From assembly GCA_017631705.1 (NCBI GenBank), contig JAGBSU010000060.1, positions 1 to 13,962 on the forward strand: a stretch of 13,962 bases of DNA. The letters are read 5' to 3'. The position numbers and the translations under genes are program-made. Below, one piece after another: positions 1 to 7,459 of the stretch. The first letter of the stretch is position 1, and the number at the start of each line of letters is the position of its first letter. The notes under the pieces were generated by a model. It saw only the letters and a list, made by a program, of their open reading frames with translations. It did not search any database and was not told where the DNA came from. The stretch comes from Clostridia bacterium (lineage in GTDB: Bacteria; Bacillota; Clostridia; Oscillospirales; Acutalibacteraceae).

Positions 1-514
1 CGGCAGAAGCCGTGCCTTTATATTCACCAACCACTTCCGGCCACACAATACCAATTGTGGGATCGTTCCAAGCTAAACCACCTTCATCGTTGGGATGATA
101 AAAATCGGTGACCTTGTAACAAAATTCTGCCGTTTCGCTAAGCACCAAAAAGCCGTGAGCAAACCCTTCGGAAATATAAAACTGCTTTTTGTTTTCCTCG
201 GAAAGTTCCACACCGTACCATTTGCCGTACGTTTCACTTGCCGGTCGTATATCCACCGCCACGTCAAACACACGGCCCTTAATTACACGCACCAATTTCC
301 CTTGGGGATATTGTTTTTGAAAATGCAATCCTCTGAGTACACCTTTCACAGACATGCTCTGGTTATCCTGCACGAACACCATGTTAAGACCGGCTTCTGC
401 CATATCTCTTTGGTTATACGTTTCCACAAAATAACCACGGCTGTCCCCATGAACAGTCGGTTCAATCACATATAATCCCTCAATCGGGCATTTTTGCACC
501 GTAATCTGACCCAT
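1..514 (-). CDS. rmlC: dTDP-4-dehydrorhamnose 3,5-epimerase (3' end outside window)
   Basis: RmlC epimerises C3 and C5 of dTDP-4-keto-6-deoxyglucose, the third step of dTDP-L-rhamnose synthesis in the cytoplasm. The visible 171 codons show the family pattern: GVLRGLHFQ with the catalytic-type His at residue 64, then KGRVFDVAVDIR at about 79-90, SEGFAHGF at about 115-122 with His120, and FCYKVTDFY at 131-139 with two conserved Tyr (133, 139). Members are usually about 180-200 residues, so only the last few codons are missing. The ATG at 512-514 has GGAGG seven bases upstream, which fixes the start. It is the last visible gene of the rhamnose/polysaccharide operon and is separated from rmlA, rmlB and rmlD by two acetyltransferase genes. 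The reading frame is open upstream of the ATG for another 96 codons, into a GtrA-like fragment (separate entry). Identity is secure from the motifs; the true C-terminus cannot be seen. Confidence 0.95.
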   Translation of the reverse strand, partial: MGQITVQKCPIEGLYVIEPTVHGDSRGYFVETYNQRDMAEAGLNMVFVQDNQSMSVKGVLRGLHFQKQYPQGKLVRVIKGRVFDVAVDIRPASETYGKWYGVELSEENKKQFYISEGFAHGFLVLSETAEFCYKVTDFYHPNDEGGLAWNDPTIGIVWPEVVGEYKGTASA

Positions 515-778
515 TATTGTTCCTCCATTTTTTTCTTTTTTAAACACAAGGGATTTACTGATTATATAATTGACTATCAAGACAATCACTTGTGTGGCAC
601 ATTTTGCCAGCAACTCATTTGTCGAAAGCGATACTGCTAACAACCACACGCCGCCCACTTCGACAACCATCGTAAACAAATGGGCACCCACAAATTTTAT
701 GAATTCCATCCATTTTTTAATTGCTGTGTTAGCTGCCGAGTGAAACGCCGCTCTGCCACTCTGCAAACATATCAGCAT
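515..778 (-). pseudogene. 5'-truncated GtrA-family membrane protein remnant, open in frame into rmlC
   Basis: From an ATG at 778 the minus strand encodes 88 residues before the rmlC ATG, in the same frame and with no stop between them. Residues 24-80 look like the second half of a GtrA-family protein: EFIKFVGAHLF opens one helix (about 26-50), and a second helix (about 56-76) ends in NYIISKSLVFKK, the typical GtrA ending. Full GtrA proteins have about 120-150 residues and four helices and help move lipid-linked sugars across the membrane. Here the first two helices are missing. The frame is closed by a TGA at 803-805, inside the end of the preceding acetyltransferase gene. No Shine-Dalgarno precedes the ATG at 778 or the next one at 709. 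A remnant left by insertion of the acetylation genes is the simplest reading. An N-terminal membrane anchor on RmlC is possible but less likely, because rmlC has its own good ribosome binding site. Confidence 0.7.
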
Positions 779-794
779 GTTTGGATAATATTTT

Positions 795-1841
795 TTAAGA
801 ATTCAAAATATTTGCATTACTTTCCATAGCATTAGCTATATAGCGTTCGACACACTCTAATACTAAATACTTCGGTTTTTGTTGTTCAACAAAATCAAAA
901 TCAATGTTAAAATTCCAAAACAAAGGTCCGTTAAAATAATAGGTGTAATATTCCATCATAGCAATCGAAAAAGAATCTCGATAGCATATAAAAGAATCTG
1001 TATTGCTCGACTGAATATTAATGTGGTCTTTTCCTTTTATGTTTTCAATCGTAGCACCGTGCGAAGCTGTCGTTGTTGCCCCAATCGAAGAACTGCCTAC
1101 GCTACCGACCGACAACATATCCAACAAATCTCCTGTCGATAGTGTCGATGTGCTCGCCTCAGGAATAGTGCGGGGCGGCAATTGCAATGCGGCCGTTAAT
1201 TCATTTAGTAAATACCGCGAGCCTAAGGCATTCCAATGCGTATCCAAGCGCATATACAGCTCCCTGGTATCACGATTGGCAATCAATTCATTTTTAGGAC
1301 ACACCATGGTAACGCCTGCCGTTTCGGCACGTTCCAATAAACTATCTAACAATGTTTTTTCGGCAGGGCGAAAATATTGCGGCATGTGCTGTGAATAAAC
1401 GGTCGATTTGTTGGGACCGACGGCAAACACAAACTGAATATCACGCTCTTTGCACCAAGTATCAATCTTTTTCAATATCGTAATATATCGATTCAAGGTT
1501 TCTTCATTTACGTTGGTTCCGGTATAGTCCGGTAAATCCTCATTATAAAATAACCATCCGTCTTTACCTAAGGTTACTTTGTCGTTTTTACCTTTTATCA
1601 CATTCACGGTAAGCTCACGGTACATCTGAACAAAATTATCGCGAAAACCAATGCGGTCGTTAATGCAATCGTCCAAGCTGTTCATAAAGTTGGTAACACC
1701 TTGACGAATGGATATAGGCTCAGCCAATTTTCGATTTTCTGCAACCGAAATTTGGTCGGCTTTAAAATTGAAAAATATCAATGGTATTACCAAAACAAGA
1801 GCGCAAACGCCTAAAAATATAAAATTGCTTTTTTCTTTCAC
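795..1841 (-). CDS. AlgJ/AlgX/DHHW-like SGNH-type acetyltransferase partner of the MBOAT protein
   Basis: A 348-residue protein probably anchored outside the membrane by one N-terminal helix (about 7-24). Features shared with AlgJ/AlgX and Firmicute DHHW proteins are ENRKLAEP (35-42), DRIGFRDNF (62-70), GKDGWLFYNED (92-102), FVFAVGPNKSTVY (137-149), the DTHWN motif at 200-204 and RDSF at 288-291. Asp200, His202 and Ser290 are the likely catalytic triad by analogy with AlgJ. In such systems the MBOAT protein passes acetyl groups across the membrane and this partner transfers them to the polysaccharide. The start is a GTG at 1841 with AAAGGAGG seven bases upstream. That ribosome binding site overlaps the stop of the MBOAT gene, so the two are probably translationally coupled. 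A Ser/Thr/Gly-rich stretch at about 229-262 may be a flexible loop. The family call is firm; the glycan substrate is inferred from the neighbours. Confidence 0.85.
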   Translation of the reverse strand: MKEKSNFIFLGVCALVLVIPLIFFNFKADQISVAENRKLAEPISIRQGVTNFMNSLDDCINDRIGFRDNFVQMYRELTVNVIKGKNDKVTLGKDGWLFYNEDLPDYTGTNVNEETLNRYITILKKIDTWCKERDIQFVFAVGPNKSTVYSQHMPQYFRPAEKTLLDSLLERAETAGVTMVCPKNELIANRDTRELYMRLDTHWNALGSRYLLNELTAALQLPPRTIPEASTSTLSTGDLLDMLSVGSVGSSSIGATTTASHGATIENIKGKDHINIQSSNTDSFICYRDSFSIAMMEYYTYYFNGPLFWNFNIDFDFVEQQKPKYLVLECVERYIANAMESNANILNS

Positions 1842-1854
1842 GGCGGCGCCTCCT

Positions 1855-3267
1855 TTAAAATTGGAAGTAAATAAACGAGTTATAGGTACTGTTCATCATA
1901 AACAGAATCGATAACAACAAAATAATCACCAAGCAGACATCGCGTGCCATTGCTTTCGCACCGACAAGTGATTTGTCCGAGGAAAAACATGCCGGGCGCG
2001 GTAACGTAAACAAAATACCGGCGGCAACGGCCAAATACACAGCATTATCAAAATAATATCCAAAGCCGTAAATCATCGTATCGGTAGTAGAAATCAAGTT
2101 GTTAAAATATACTTGTGCCGTCAACAAGTCGGGACTGCGGAACACAACCCAACCCATCATCACAACAAACAATGTGCCCAACCATTTGAAAGCGGTGGGA
2201 ATGGCTTTATAAACCCGCGTGTTAGCAACTAACTTTTCAAGAATAACAAAGCAACCGAAATAAACACCCCAAAGGACATAGTTGGTAGAGGCACCGTGCC
2301 ACAAGCCGGTAAACATCCACACAACCGCTAAATTAAGAATAGTCCGCGCTAAGCCCTTTCGGCTACCGCCCATGGGGAAATAGACATATTCCTTAAACCA
2401 TTCGCCTAATGTCATGTGCCACCGTCTCCAAAATTCCGAAACGGATTTTGACAAATACGGCAACCGAAAATTTTCGGGCAACGTAAAGCCTAACATATTG
2501 CCGATACCAATAGCCATATCGGTATAACCGCTGAAATCATAATATATCTGCAAGGTATAACATAAAATGCCCATCCAAGCCGTACCGACAGTAACACCGC
2601 CGGATAAATTATCAAAAATTAAATCAACTGAGCCGCCTAACACGTCGGCTATCAACACTTTTTTACCTAAACCGATAACAAAACGCCGAAAACCGTCGGC
2701 AAAGGTTTGCACCGATACCGTTCTTCCACTGCAAATGGCATCGTACATTAAACCGTGACGCGTAATCGGGCCTTGCGAAACCTTAGGAAAAAAGCTTAAA
2801 AACAAAAAGAAATCTATTACATTGGTAAATGCAGTTGTTTTTTTGCGGTAAATATCCACAAAATAAGCCACCATGGAAAAACACAAGAAGGAAATGCCTA
2901 ACGGGAAAATCAAGTTTTCTACCGGCGATACATCGGTGCCGAGTAAACGATTGCCGAGAGAAATCGCATAGTTAATGTATTTTACCGAAAATAAGCATAC
3001 CAAATCGGCAACCACGCCGAAAATCATAATCCCTTTTTTGAAAGATTGGTGCGCTTCGCTTTTTTGTAACAAACAGCCTATGATGTAGTGGAAAACACCA
3101 AATATCCACAAAAAAAGCAAAATGCGCAAATTACACCAACCATAAAACACAAAGCTTGACAACAACAACCAAACGTTAGCTGCCCTTGTGTGCTTATGTA
3201 ACGCAATATGACCTAATATAACTATCGGTAAAAAGATAAATAAAAAAACAATAGAGTTAAATACCAT
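1855..3267 (-). CDS. MBOAT-family O-acyltransferase (AlgI/DltB-like)
   Basis: A 470-residue polytopic membrane protein of the membrane-bound O-acyltransferase family. Landmarks in order: FPLGISFLCFSMVAYFVDIYR (about 121-141), FPKVSQGPITR (160-170), YYDFSGYTDMAIGIG (242-256), LPENFRLPYLSKSVSEFWRRWH (about 263-284) and GLWHGAS (321-327). His284 and His324 correspond to the two conserved His of AlgI; the second is the usual catalytic residue. Length is normal for AlgI-like proteins (about 470-520). It is expected to carry acyl groups, most likely acetyl, to the outer face of the membrane for the SGNH partner encoded 13 bases downstream. The ATG at 3267 lies four bases after the rmlD stop and has AAGGA six to seven bases upstream. 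Its position inside a rhamnose glycan operon points to polysaccharide O-acetylation rather than D-alanylation, since no dltA, dltC or dltD is present. The exact acceptor cannot be read from sequence. Confidence 0.92.
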   Translation of the reverse strand: MVFNSIVFLFIFLPIVILGHIALHKHTRAANVWLLLSSFVFYGWCNLRILLFLWIFGVFHYIIGCLLQKSEAHQSFKKGIMIFGVVADLVCLFSVKYINYAISLGNRLLGTDVSPVENLIFPLGISFLCFSMVAYFVDIYRKKTTAFTNVIDFFLFLSFFPKVSQGPITRHGLMYDAICSGRTVSVQTFADGFRRFVIGLGKKVLIADVLGGSVDLIFDNLSGGVTVGTAWMGILCYTLQIYYDFSGYTDMAIGIGNMLGFTLPENFRLPYLSKSVSEFWRRWHMTLGEWFKEYVYFPMGGSRKGLARTILNLAVVWMFTGLWHGASTNYVLWGVYFGCFVILEKLVANTRVYKAIPTAFKWLGTLFVVMMGWVVFRSPDLLTAQVYFNNLISTTDTMIYGFGYYFDNAVYLAVAAGILFTLPRPACFSSDKSLVGAKAMARDVCLVIILLLSILFMMNSTYNSFIYFQF

Positions 3268-3271
3268 GGCG

Positions 3272-4159
3272 TTATTCCTTTATACTCTGAAGAAACCGCG
3301 AAAGCGCGTCCTGCCAGGTTGGCAGCGGCACAAAGCCTGCTTCTTGCAGCTTGCTTTTATTCAAGCGGCTATTGGACGGACGAGCAGCCTTGTTAAGTCC
3401 GTATTCCGCTGTCGTTACAGGTACTACCTTGGTGGCATAGCCTGCCTGACGAAAAATTTCACACGTGAAATCGTACCAACTGATATAGCCGCCCTCATTG
3501 GTGGCATGATAGTAGCCGTATTTTTCGGTTTCTATCATATCTACCAACAAGCGCGATAAATCGTAAGTATAGGTCGGTGTACCGATTTGGTCACACACCA
3601 CACGCACTGACTCGTATTTTTTGCCGACGTTCAGCATGGTTTTAATAAAATTCTTACCGTTTTGACCAAACACCCAAGCAATACGCACCACAAAAAACTT
3701 TTCCAGCGTACTTTCCACCGCGCGTTCACCGTCAAGTTTTGTCTGTCCGTAAACATTTTGCGGTGCAAAATCACGGCAATCCGGTTCCCACGGCTTTTCA
3801 CCTTGACCGTCAAACACGTAATCGGTGGAAATATACATCATTTTACAGCCAAGTTTCTTGCAAGCGTTGGCAATAAACTGTGTGCCGTCAACGTTAACAG
3901 CGCGCACCGCTTTTTCGTTGTCCTCAGCGGCATCCACAGCGGTCCACGCCGCACAATGAATCACGGCATCGGGCTGTACTTCAGCGATCACCGATGAAAC
4001 GGCCGTTTCATCGGTGATATCCAGCGGAATATACAGCCAATCGTCGGATGGGCAGTACGATGCCACATCCGAGCCAATAGCCTTATGTCCTCGTTTGTGA
4101 AGTTCGTTCATGACATCGTGACCAAGCTGGCCACCAACGCCGGTTACAAACACCTTCAT
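3272..4159 (-). CDS. rmlD: dTDP-4-dehydrorhamnose reductase
   Basis: RmlD performs the last step of dTDP-L-rhamnose synthesis, reducing dTDP-6-deoxy-L-lyxo-4-hexulose with NAD(P)H. The 295-residue protein is a short-chain dehydrogenase fold: VTGVGGQLG (5-13) is the nucleotide-binding loop, followed by HCAAWTAVDAAED (68-80), YISTDYVFDG (109-118), the catalytic YGQTK (Tyr137, Lys141), RIAWVFGQNGKNFI (159-172) and a GTPTYTYDLSRL segment. Length is normal. A TTG two codons upstream (4165) also opens the frame, but the GAGGG ribosome binding site is only one base from the TTG and seven from the ATG at 4159, so the ATG is chosen. It begins 12 bases after the rmlB stop and is followed within four bases by the MBOAT gene, so it belongs to the same transcript. 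Confidence 0.96.
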   Translation of the reverse strand: MKVFVTGVGGQLGHDVMNELHKRGHKAIGSDVASYCPSDDWLYIPLDITDETAVSSVIAEVQPDAVIHCAAWTAVDAAEDNEKAVRAVNVDGTQFIANACKKLGCKMMYISTDYVFDGQGEKPWEPDCRDFAPQNVYGQTKLDGERAVESTLEKFFVVRIAWVFGQNGKNFIKTMLNVGKKYESVRVVCDQIGTPTYTYDLSRLLVDMIETEKYGYYHATNEGGYISWYDFTCEIFRQAGYATKVVPVTTAEYGLNKAARPSNSRLNKSKLQEAGFVPLPTWQDALSRFLQSIKE

Positions 4160-4171
4160 TAACAATCCCTC

Positions 4172-5191
4172 TTATCGGTTGGTATACATTTTCTCGTAGT
4201 AATTTTGATACTCGCCGGAAATGATGGTTTCCCACCATTCTTTGTTGTCCAAATACCACTGAATGGTTTTTTGAATACCATCGGCAAACTTCGTTTCGGG
4301 CAACCAACCCAACTCAGTATGTATCTTCGTGGGGTCAATCGCATAACGCATATCGTGACCTTTACGGTCGGTCACGTACGTAATCAAACTTTCGGGTTTA
4401 CCTAATGCTTTGCAGATAATCTTAACAATATCAATGTTTTTCATTTCGTTGTGTCCGCCGATGTTATACACCTCGCCGACACGACCTTTATGAATAATCA
4501 AATCAATCGCTTTGCAATGGTCTTCCACATACAGCCAGTCACGAACGTTTAGACCTTCACCGTACACCGGCAACGGCTTATCGTTAAGCGCATTGGCAAT
4601 CATGAGCGGAATCAGTTTTTCGGGGAAATGATACGGCCCGTAGTTGTTCGAGCAACGGGAAATCGACACCGGCAAACCAAAAGTGCGATGATACGCTTGC
4701 ACCAACAAATCCGCCCCCGCTTTGGACGAGGAATACGGTGAACTGGTATGAATCGGCGTTTCTTCTGTAAAGAATAAATCCGGACGGTCAAGCGGCAAAT
4801 CACCGTACACTTCATCGGTAGACACTTGATGATAACGCGTAATCCCGTATTTCCGGCAAGCATCCATTAACACCTGTGTTCCCAAAATGTTGGTTTGCAA
4901 AAACACTTCCGGATTTTCAATCGAACGGTCTACGTGACTTTCCGCCGCAAAATTCACCACCATGTCGGGATGCTCTTCTTCAAACAGTTGATATACACCT
5001 GCGCGATCGCAAATGTCCAATTTAACAAAGCGAAAATGGGGATTGTCCATCACGGGCGCCAACGTCGATAAATTACCCGCATAGGTTAATTTATCCAAAC
5101 AAATCACCCGATAATCGGGGTATTTTTTTAGCATGTGAAACACAAAGTTAGAACCGATAAAGCCGGCACCGCCGGTAACAATAATAGTCAT
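4172..5191 (-). CDS. rmlB: dTDP-glucose 4,6-dehydratase
   Basis: RmlB converts dTDP-glucose to dTDP-4-keto-6-deoxyglucose using bound NAD+, the second step of the rhamnose pathway. The 339-residue extended SDR protein shows GGAGFIGSNF (7-16), DKLTYAGNL (33-41), FAAESHVDRSI (81-91), STDEVYGDL (124-132, with catalytic Asp126 and Glu127), YSSSK (Tyr153, Lys157) and a CSNNYGPYHFPEKLIPLMI segment. All are diagnostic for RmlB. The frame is open to 5224, but the ATG at 5191 has AAGGAGG eight bases upstream and starts right at the family's normal N-terminus (MTIIVTGG), so the longer form is rejected. The ribosome binding site overlaps the TAA of rmlA, a sign of coupled translation. Confidence 0.97.
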   Translation of the reverse strand: MTIIVTGGAGFIGSNFVFHMLKKYPDYRVICLDKLTYAGNLSTLAPVMDNPHFRFVKLDICDRAGVYQLFEEEHPDMVVNFAAESHVDRSIENPEVFLQTNILGTQVLMDACRKYGITRYHQVSTDEVYGDLPLDRPDLFFTEETPIHTSSPYSSSKAGADLLVQAYHRTFGLPVSISRCSNNYGPYHFPEKLIPLMIANALNDKPLPVYGEGLNVRDWLYVEDHCKAIDLIIHKGRVGEVYNIGGHNEMKNIDIVKIICKALGKPESLITYVTDRKGHDMRYAIDPTKIHTELGWLPETKFADGIQKTIQWYLDNKEWWETIISGEYQNYYEKMYTNR

Positions 5192-5204
5192 GTTAACGTC
5201 CTCC

Positions 5205-6089
5205 TTAATAACGCATTTTATCAAATGCTACCTGTCGCAAATGATCGCCGTACGATGATTTTCCATAAGTTTCGGCGGCTTTAAGCAGTTGTTCCTTGCT
5301 AATCCAGCCTTTAATGTAGGCAATTTCTTCGGGTGCCGAAATTTGCACCGATTGTCGGCTTTGATTCATCTCAACAAATTGAGCCGCTTCCAACAAACTC
5401 TTAAAGGTGCCGGTATCCAACCAAGCAAACCCTCTGCCGAGCAATTCTACTGCCAAGGTGCCTTCATTCAAATACATTTCATTGAGCGTGGTGATTTCTA
5501 ACTCACCACGTGCCGAAGGTTTCACCTGCTCTGCTTTTTCGGCAACACCGGCGGGATAGAAATAAAGACCGGTAACCGCATAATTGGATTTCGGTTTGGT
5601 CGGTTTCTCCTCAATCGAAATCGCTTTACCGTTTTCATCAAATTCCACCACACCAAACCGTTCCGGGTCAGGAACATGGTAACCAAACACCGTTGCTTTT
5701 CCGTTTTGTGCGTTTTGATAGGCGTTAGCAAGTATTTTACTAAAACCGTTACCGTAAAAGATGTTATCGCCGAGCACCATAGCACAAGTGTCGTCACCAA
5801 TAAACTCTTTACCGATAATAAACGCTTGTGCCAACCCATCGGGGGACGGTTGCACCGCATAACTCAAATTCACGCCGTAACGGGAACCGTCACCCAACAA
5901 TTCCTTAAAACGAGGAGTGTCGGCAGGCGTGGAAATGATTAAAATATCCCGAATACCTGCCAACATCAACGTGGACATGGGATAATAGATCATCGGTTTG
6001 TCATACACCGGGAGCAATTGCTTACTCGTTACCAATGTTAAAGGATACAACCGCGTACCGGACCCACCAGCTAAAATAATACCTTTCAT
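5205..6089 (-). CDS. rmlA: Glucose-1-phosphate thymidylyltransferase
   Basis: RmlA joins glucose 1-phosphate and dTTP to give dTDP-glucose, the committed first step toward dTDP-L-rhamnose. The 294-residue protein has the complete nucleotidyltransferase pattern: LAGGSGTRLYPLT (6-18), KQLLPVYDKPMIYYP (23-37), VLGDNIFYG (105-113) with metal-binding Asp108, VEFDENGKAISIEEKP (147-162), and WLDTGT (222-227) with Asp224. The length is typical. The ATG at 6089 follows GGAGG by six bases. It lies 14 bases downstream of the polymerase-like gene and is followed at once by rmlB, in the usual rmlA-rmlB-rmlD order. Identification is secure. Confidence 0.97.
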   Translation of the reverse strand: MKGIILAGGSGTRLYPLTLVTSKQLLPVYDKPMIYYPMSTLMLAGIRDILIISTPADTPRFKELLGDGSRYGVNLSYAVQPSPDGLAQAFIIGKEFIGDDTCAMVLGDNIFYGNGFSKILANAYQNAQNGKATVFGYHVPDPERFGVVEFDENGKAISIEEKPTKPKSNYAVTGLYFYPAGVAEKAEQVKPSARGELEITTLNEMYLNEGTLAVELLGRGFAWLDTGTFKSLLEAAQFVEMNQSRQSVQISAPEEIAYIKGWISKEQLLKAAETYGKSSYGDHLRQVAFDKMRY

Positions 6090-6103
6090 GTTTTACCTCC
6101 GTT

Positions 6104-7444
6104 TTATTCGATATTGGTTGTTTGTTGTTCACTATTCACAACCGCTAACGTGCACACATACAAGAAAACGCACGGTGCTACTTGCATATATGGTTGGAAA
6201 ATAGAATACGTCATCATACCGGTAAGTACAGAAACCCACAGAACGCTACATTCAGACTTACGCTGTAAGGTTAAACGAACTGCCATAACAATACTCAATA
6301 TAAAGGGTAACAAATACAATGCCAAACCAAACAAACCGATTTTTGCCCACAAATCCAAAAAGAAATATTCGGGCATACGGTTGATAATTTTCAACTGATA
6401 CACAAAGCCGACGCCGAAAACTGGATTTTTAGCAATCGTTTCGCGTAACTCTTTGACGATTTGCTGACGGTACTCATCGGATTCTTGCGTGGCATCTAGG
6501 TAGTTGTTTTCTTGCTCTTGCAATATATCACCTGATAGAGAAGGTGGAGACAGCGGTTGTCGAATATTAGTCAAACGGTTGATAGCAAACCCAAAATAAT
6601 TATATCCCGCCACCAAACAAAATAGGGCAATCGGCAAAACGCATACCAAAACCGCGGTCAAAACGTGTTTTAGAAGTTTCTTTTTTTGTTGGGCCGAAGA
6701 ACGCACCAGCAAAAGAAACACTACCACAGCGGCAGTAACAACCGCTGCTAAATATAGTGCGCGCGTGTAGGTAATAAACACGCTAACCAGGCCCAACGCC
6801 GTAATTGCCACATAGCACCACGAAAAGTGCTGACATTTTACTTGAAAATAAACCGATGCCGCACAACTGAAAAGCTGCAAGGGTGTAGTTACAAACAAAA
6901 TACGGCACAATTTATCCGAAATGTAGGTAAAGTTGAGGTATTCTTTTTGCCAGAAAAAGTTGAGAATGAATTTAAACGGTGTTTTAGCAAACAAGAAAAT
7001 AATCAAAAATAAAACCGTAATCACACTCATGGCAAAACCGGCATACATTACCACTTTAGATAAAAGAAAGGCACGTTTTGGTGAGGTAAGTACCGCCGCT
7101 ACAAACGGAAAGGTAACAAAATACGCTAACCCTGTTACGGACGGAAGAATCTGTCCTGCCGTATATCCGTTTTGCAAGGTGCGCACAAACACAATCGCCA
7201 AATAACCTGCCAACCCCAGCAAAGACCACATAAACGGATTGGCACATATCGATTTAAGTCGTAACAAAACGGCAGGTAACGCGGTAACAAGCAAGCCGGC
7301 TATCAATACAGACCATAAGGAAAATCCGTTCACGGTCAGTATGGAAGAGGTGCCCAGCACGACACAGTAAGCCGCCACAGCGCACAAAAACACAAACGAT
7401 ACCGTCTCTAAAACACCGTAGAAATTACGAATGTTTTTATTCAC
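6104..7444 (-). CDS. Wzy/O-antigen-ligase-like polysaccharide polymerase, polytopic membrane protein
   Basis: A strongly hydrophobic 446-residue protein with about ten predicted membrane helices. Its layout is that of O-antigen polymerases and ligases: several N-terminal helices, a FITYTRALYL segment resembling the conserved Arg motif of the family, a long hydrophilic loop of about 90 residues (NRLTNIRQPLSPP through ESDEYRQQIVKEL), and then NPVFGVGF, which matches the hPlxGvGxg pattern of the Wzy_C domain, followed by the last helices. Proteins of this type join lipid-linked repeat units on the outer face of the membrane. The frame is open to a GTG at 7459, but the GTG at 7444 has GGAGG seven bases upstream and is preferred. 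That ribosome binding site sits just after the TGA of the WbsX-like gene. These proteins diverge quickly, so polymerase versus ligase cannot be settled; polymerase fits a Gram-positive surface glycan better. Confidence 0.8.
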   Translation of the reverse strand: MNKNIRNFYGVLETVSFVFLCAVAAYCVVLGTSSILTVNGFSLWSVLIAGLLVTALPAVLLRLKSICANPFMWSLLGLAGYLAIVFVRTLQNGYTAGQILPSVTGLAYFVTFPFVAAVLTSPKRAFLLSKVVMYAGFAMSVITVLFLIIFLFAKTPFKFILNFFWQKEYLNFTYISDKLCRILFVTTPLQLFSCAASVYFQVKCQHFSWCYVAITALGLVSVFITYTRALYLAAVVTAAVVVFLLLVRSSAQQKKKLLKHVLTAVLVCVLPIALFCLVAGYNYFGFAINRLTNIRQPLSPPSLSGDILQEQENNYLDATQESDEYRQQIVKELRETIAKNPVFGVGFVYQLKIINRMPEYFFLDLWAKIGLFGLALYLLPFILSIVMAVRLTLQRKSECSVLWVSVLTGMMTYSIFQPYMQVAPCVFLYVCTLAVVNSEQQTTNIE

Positions 7445-7459
7445 GTTTCTTCCTCCCAC

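Noticed and set aside
5192..5224. Longer N-terminus for RmlB
   Set aside because: The added eleven residues do not belong to the family, and the ribosome binding site is correctly spaced for the ATG at 5191.
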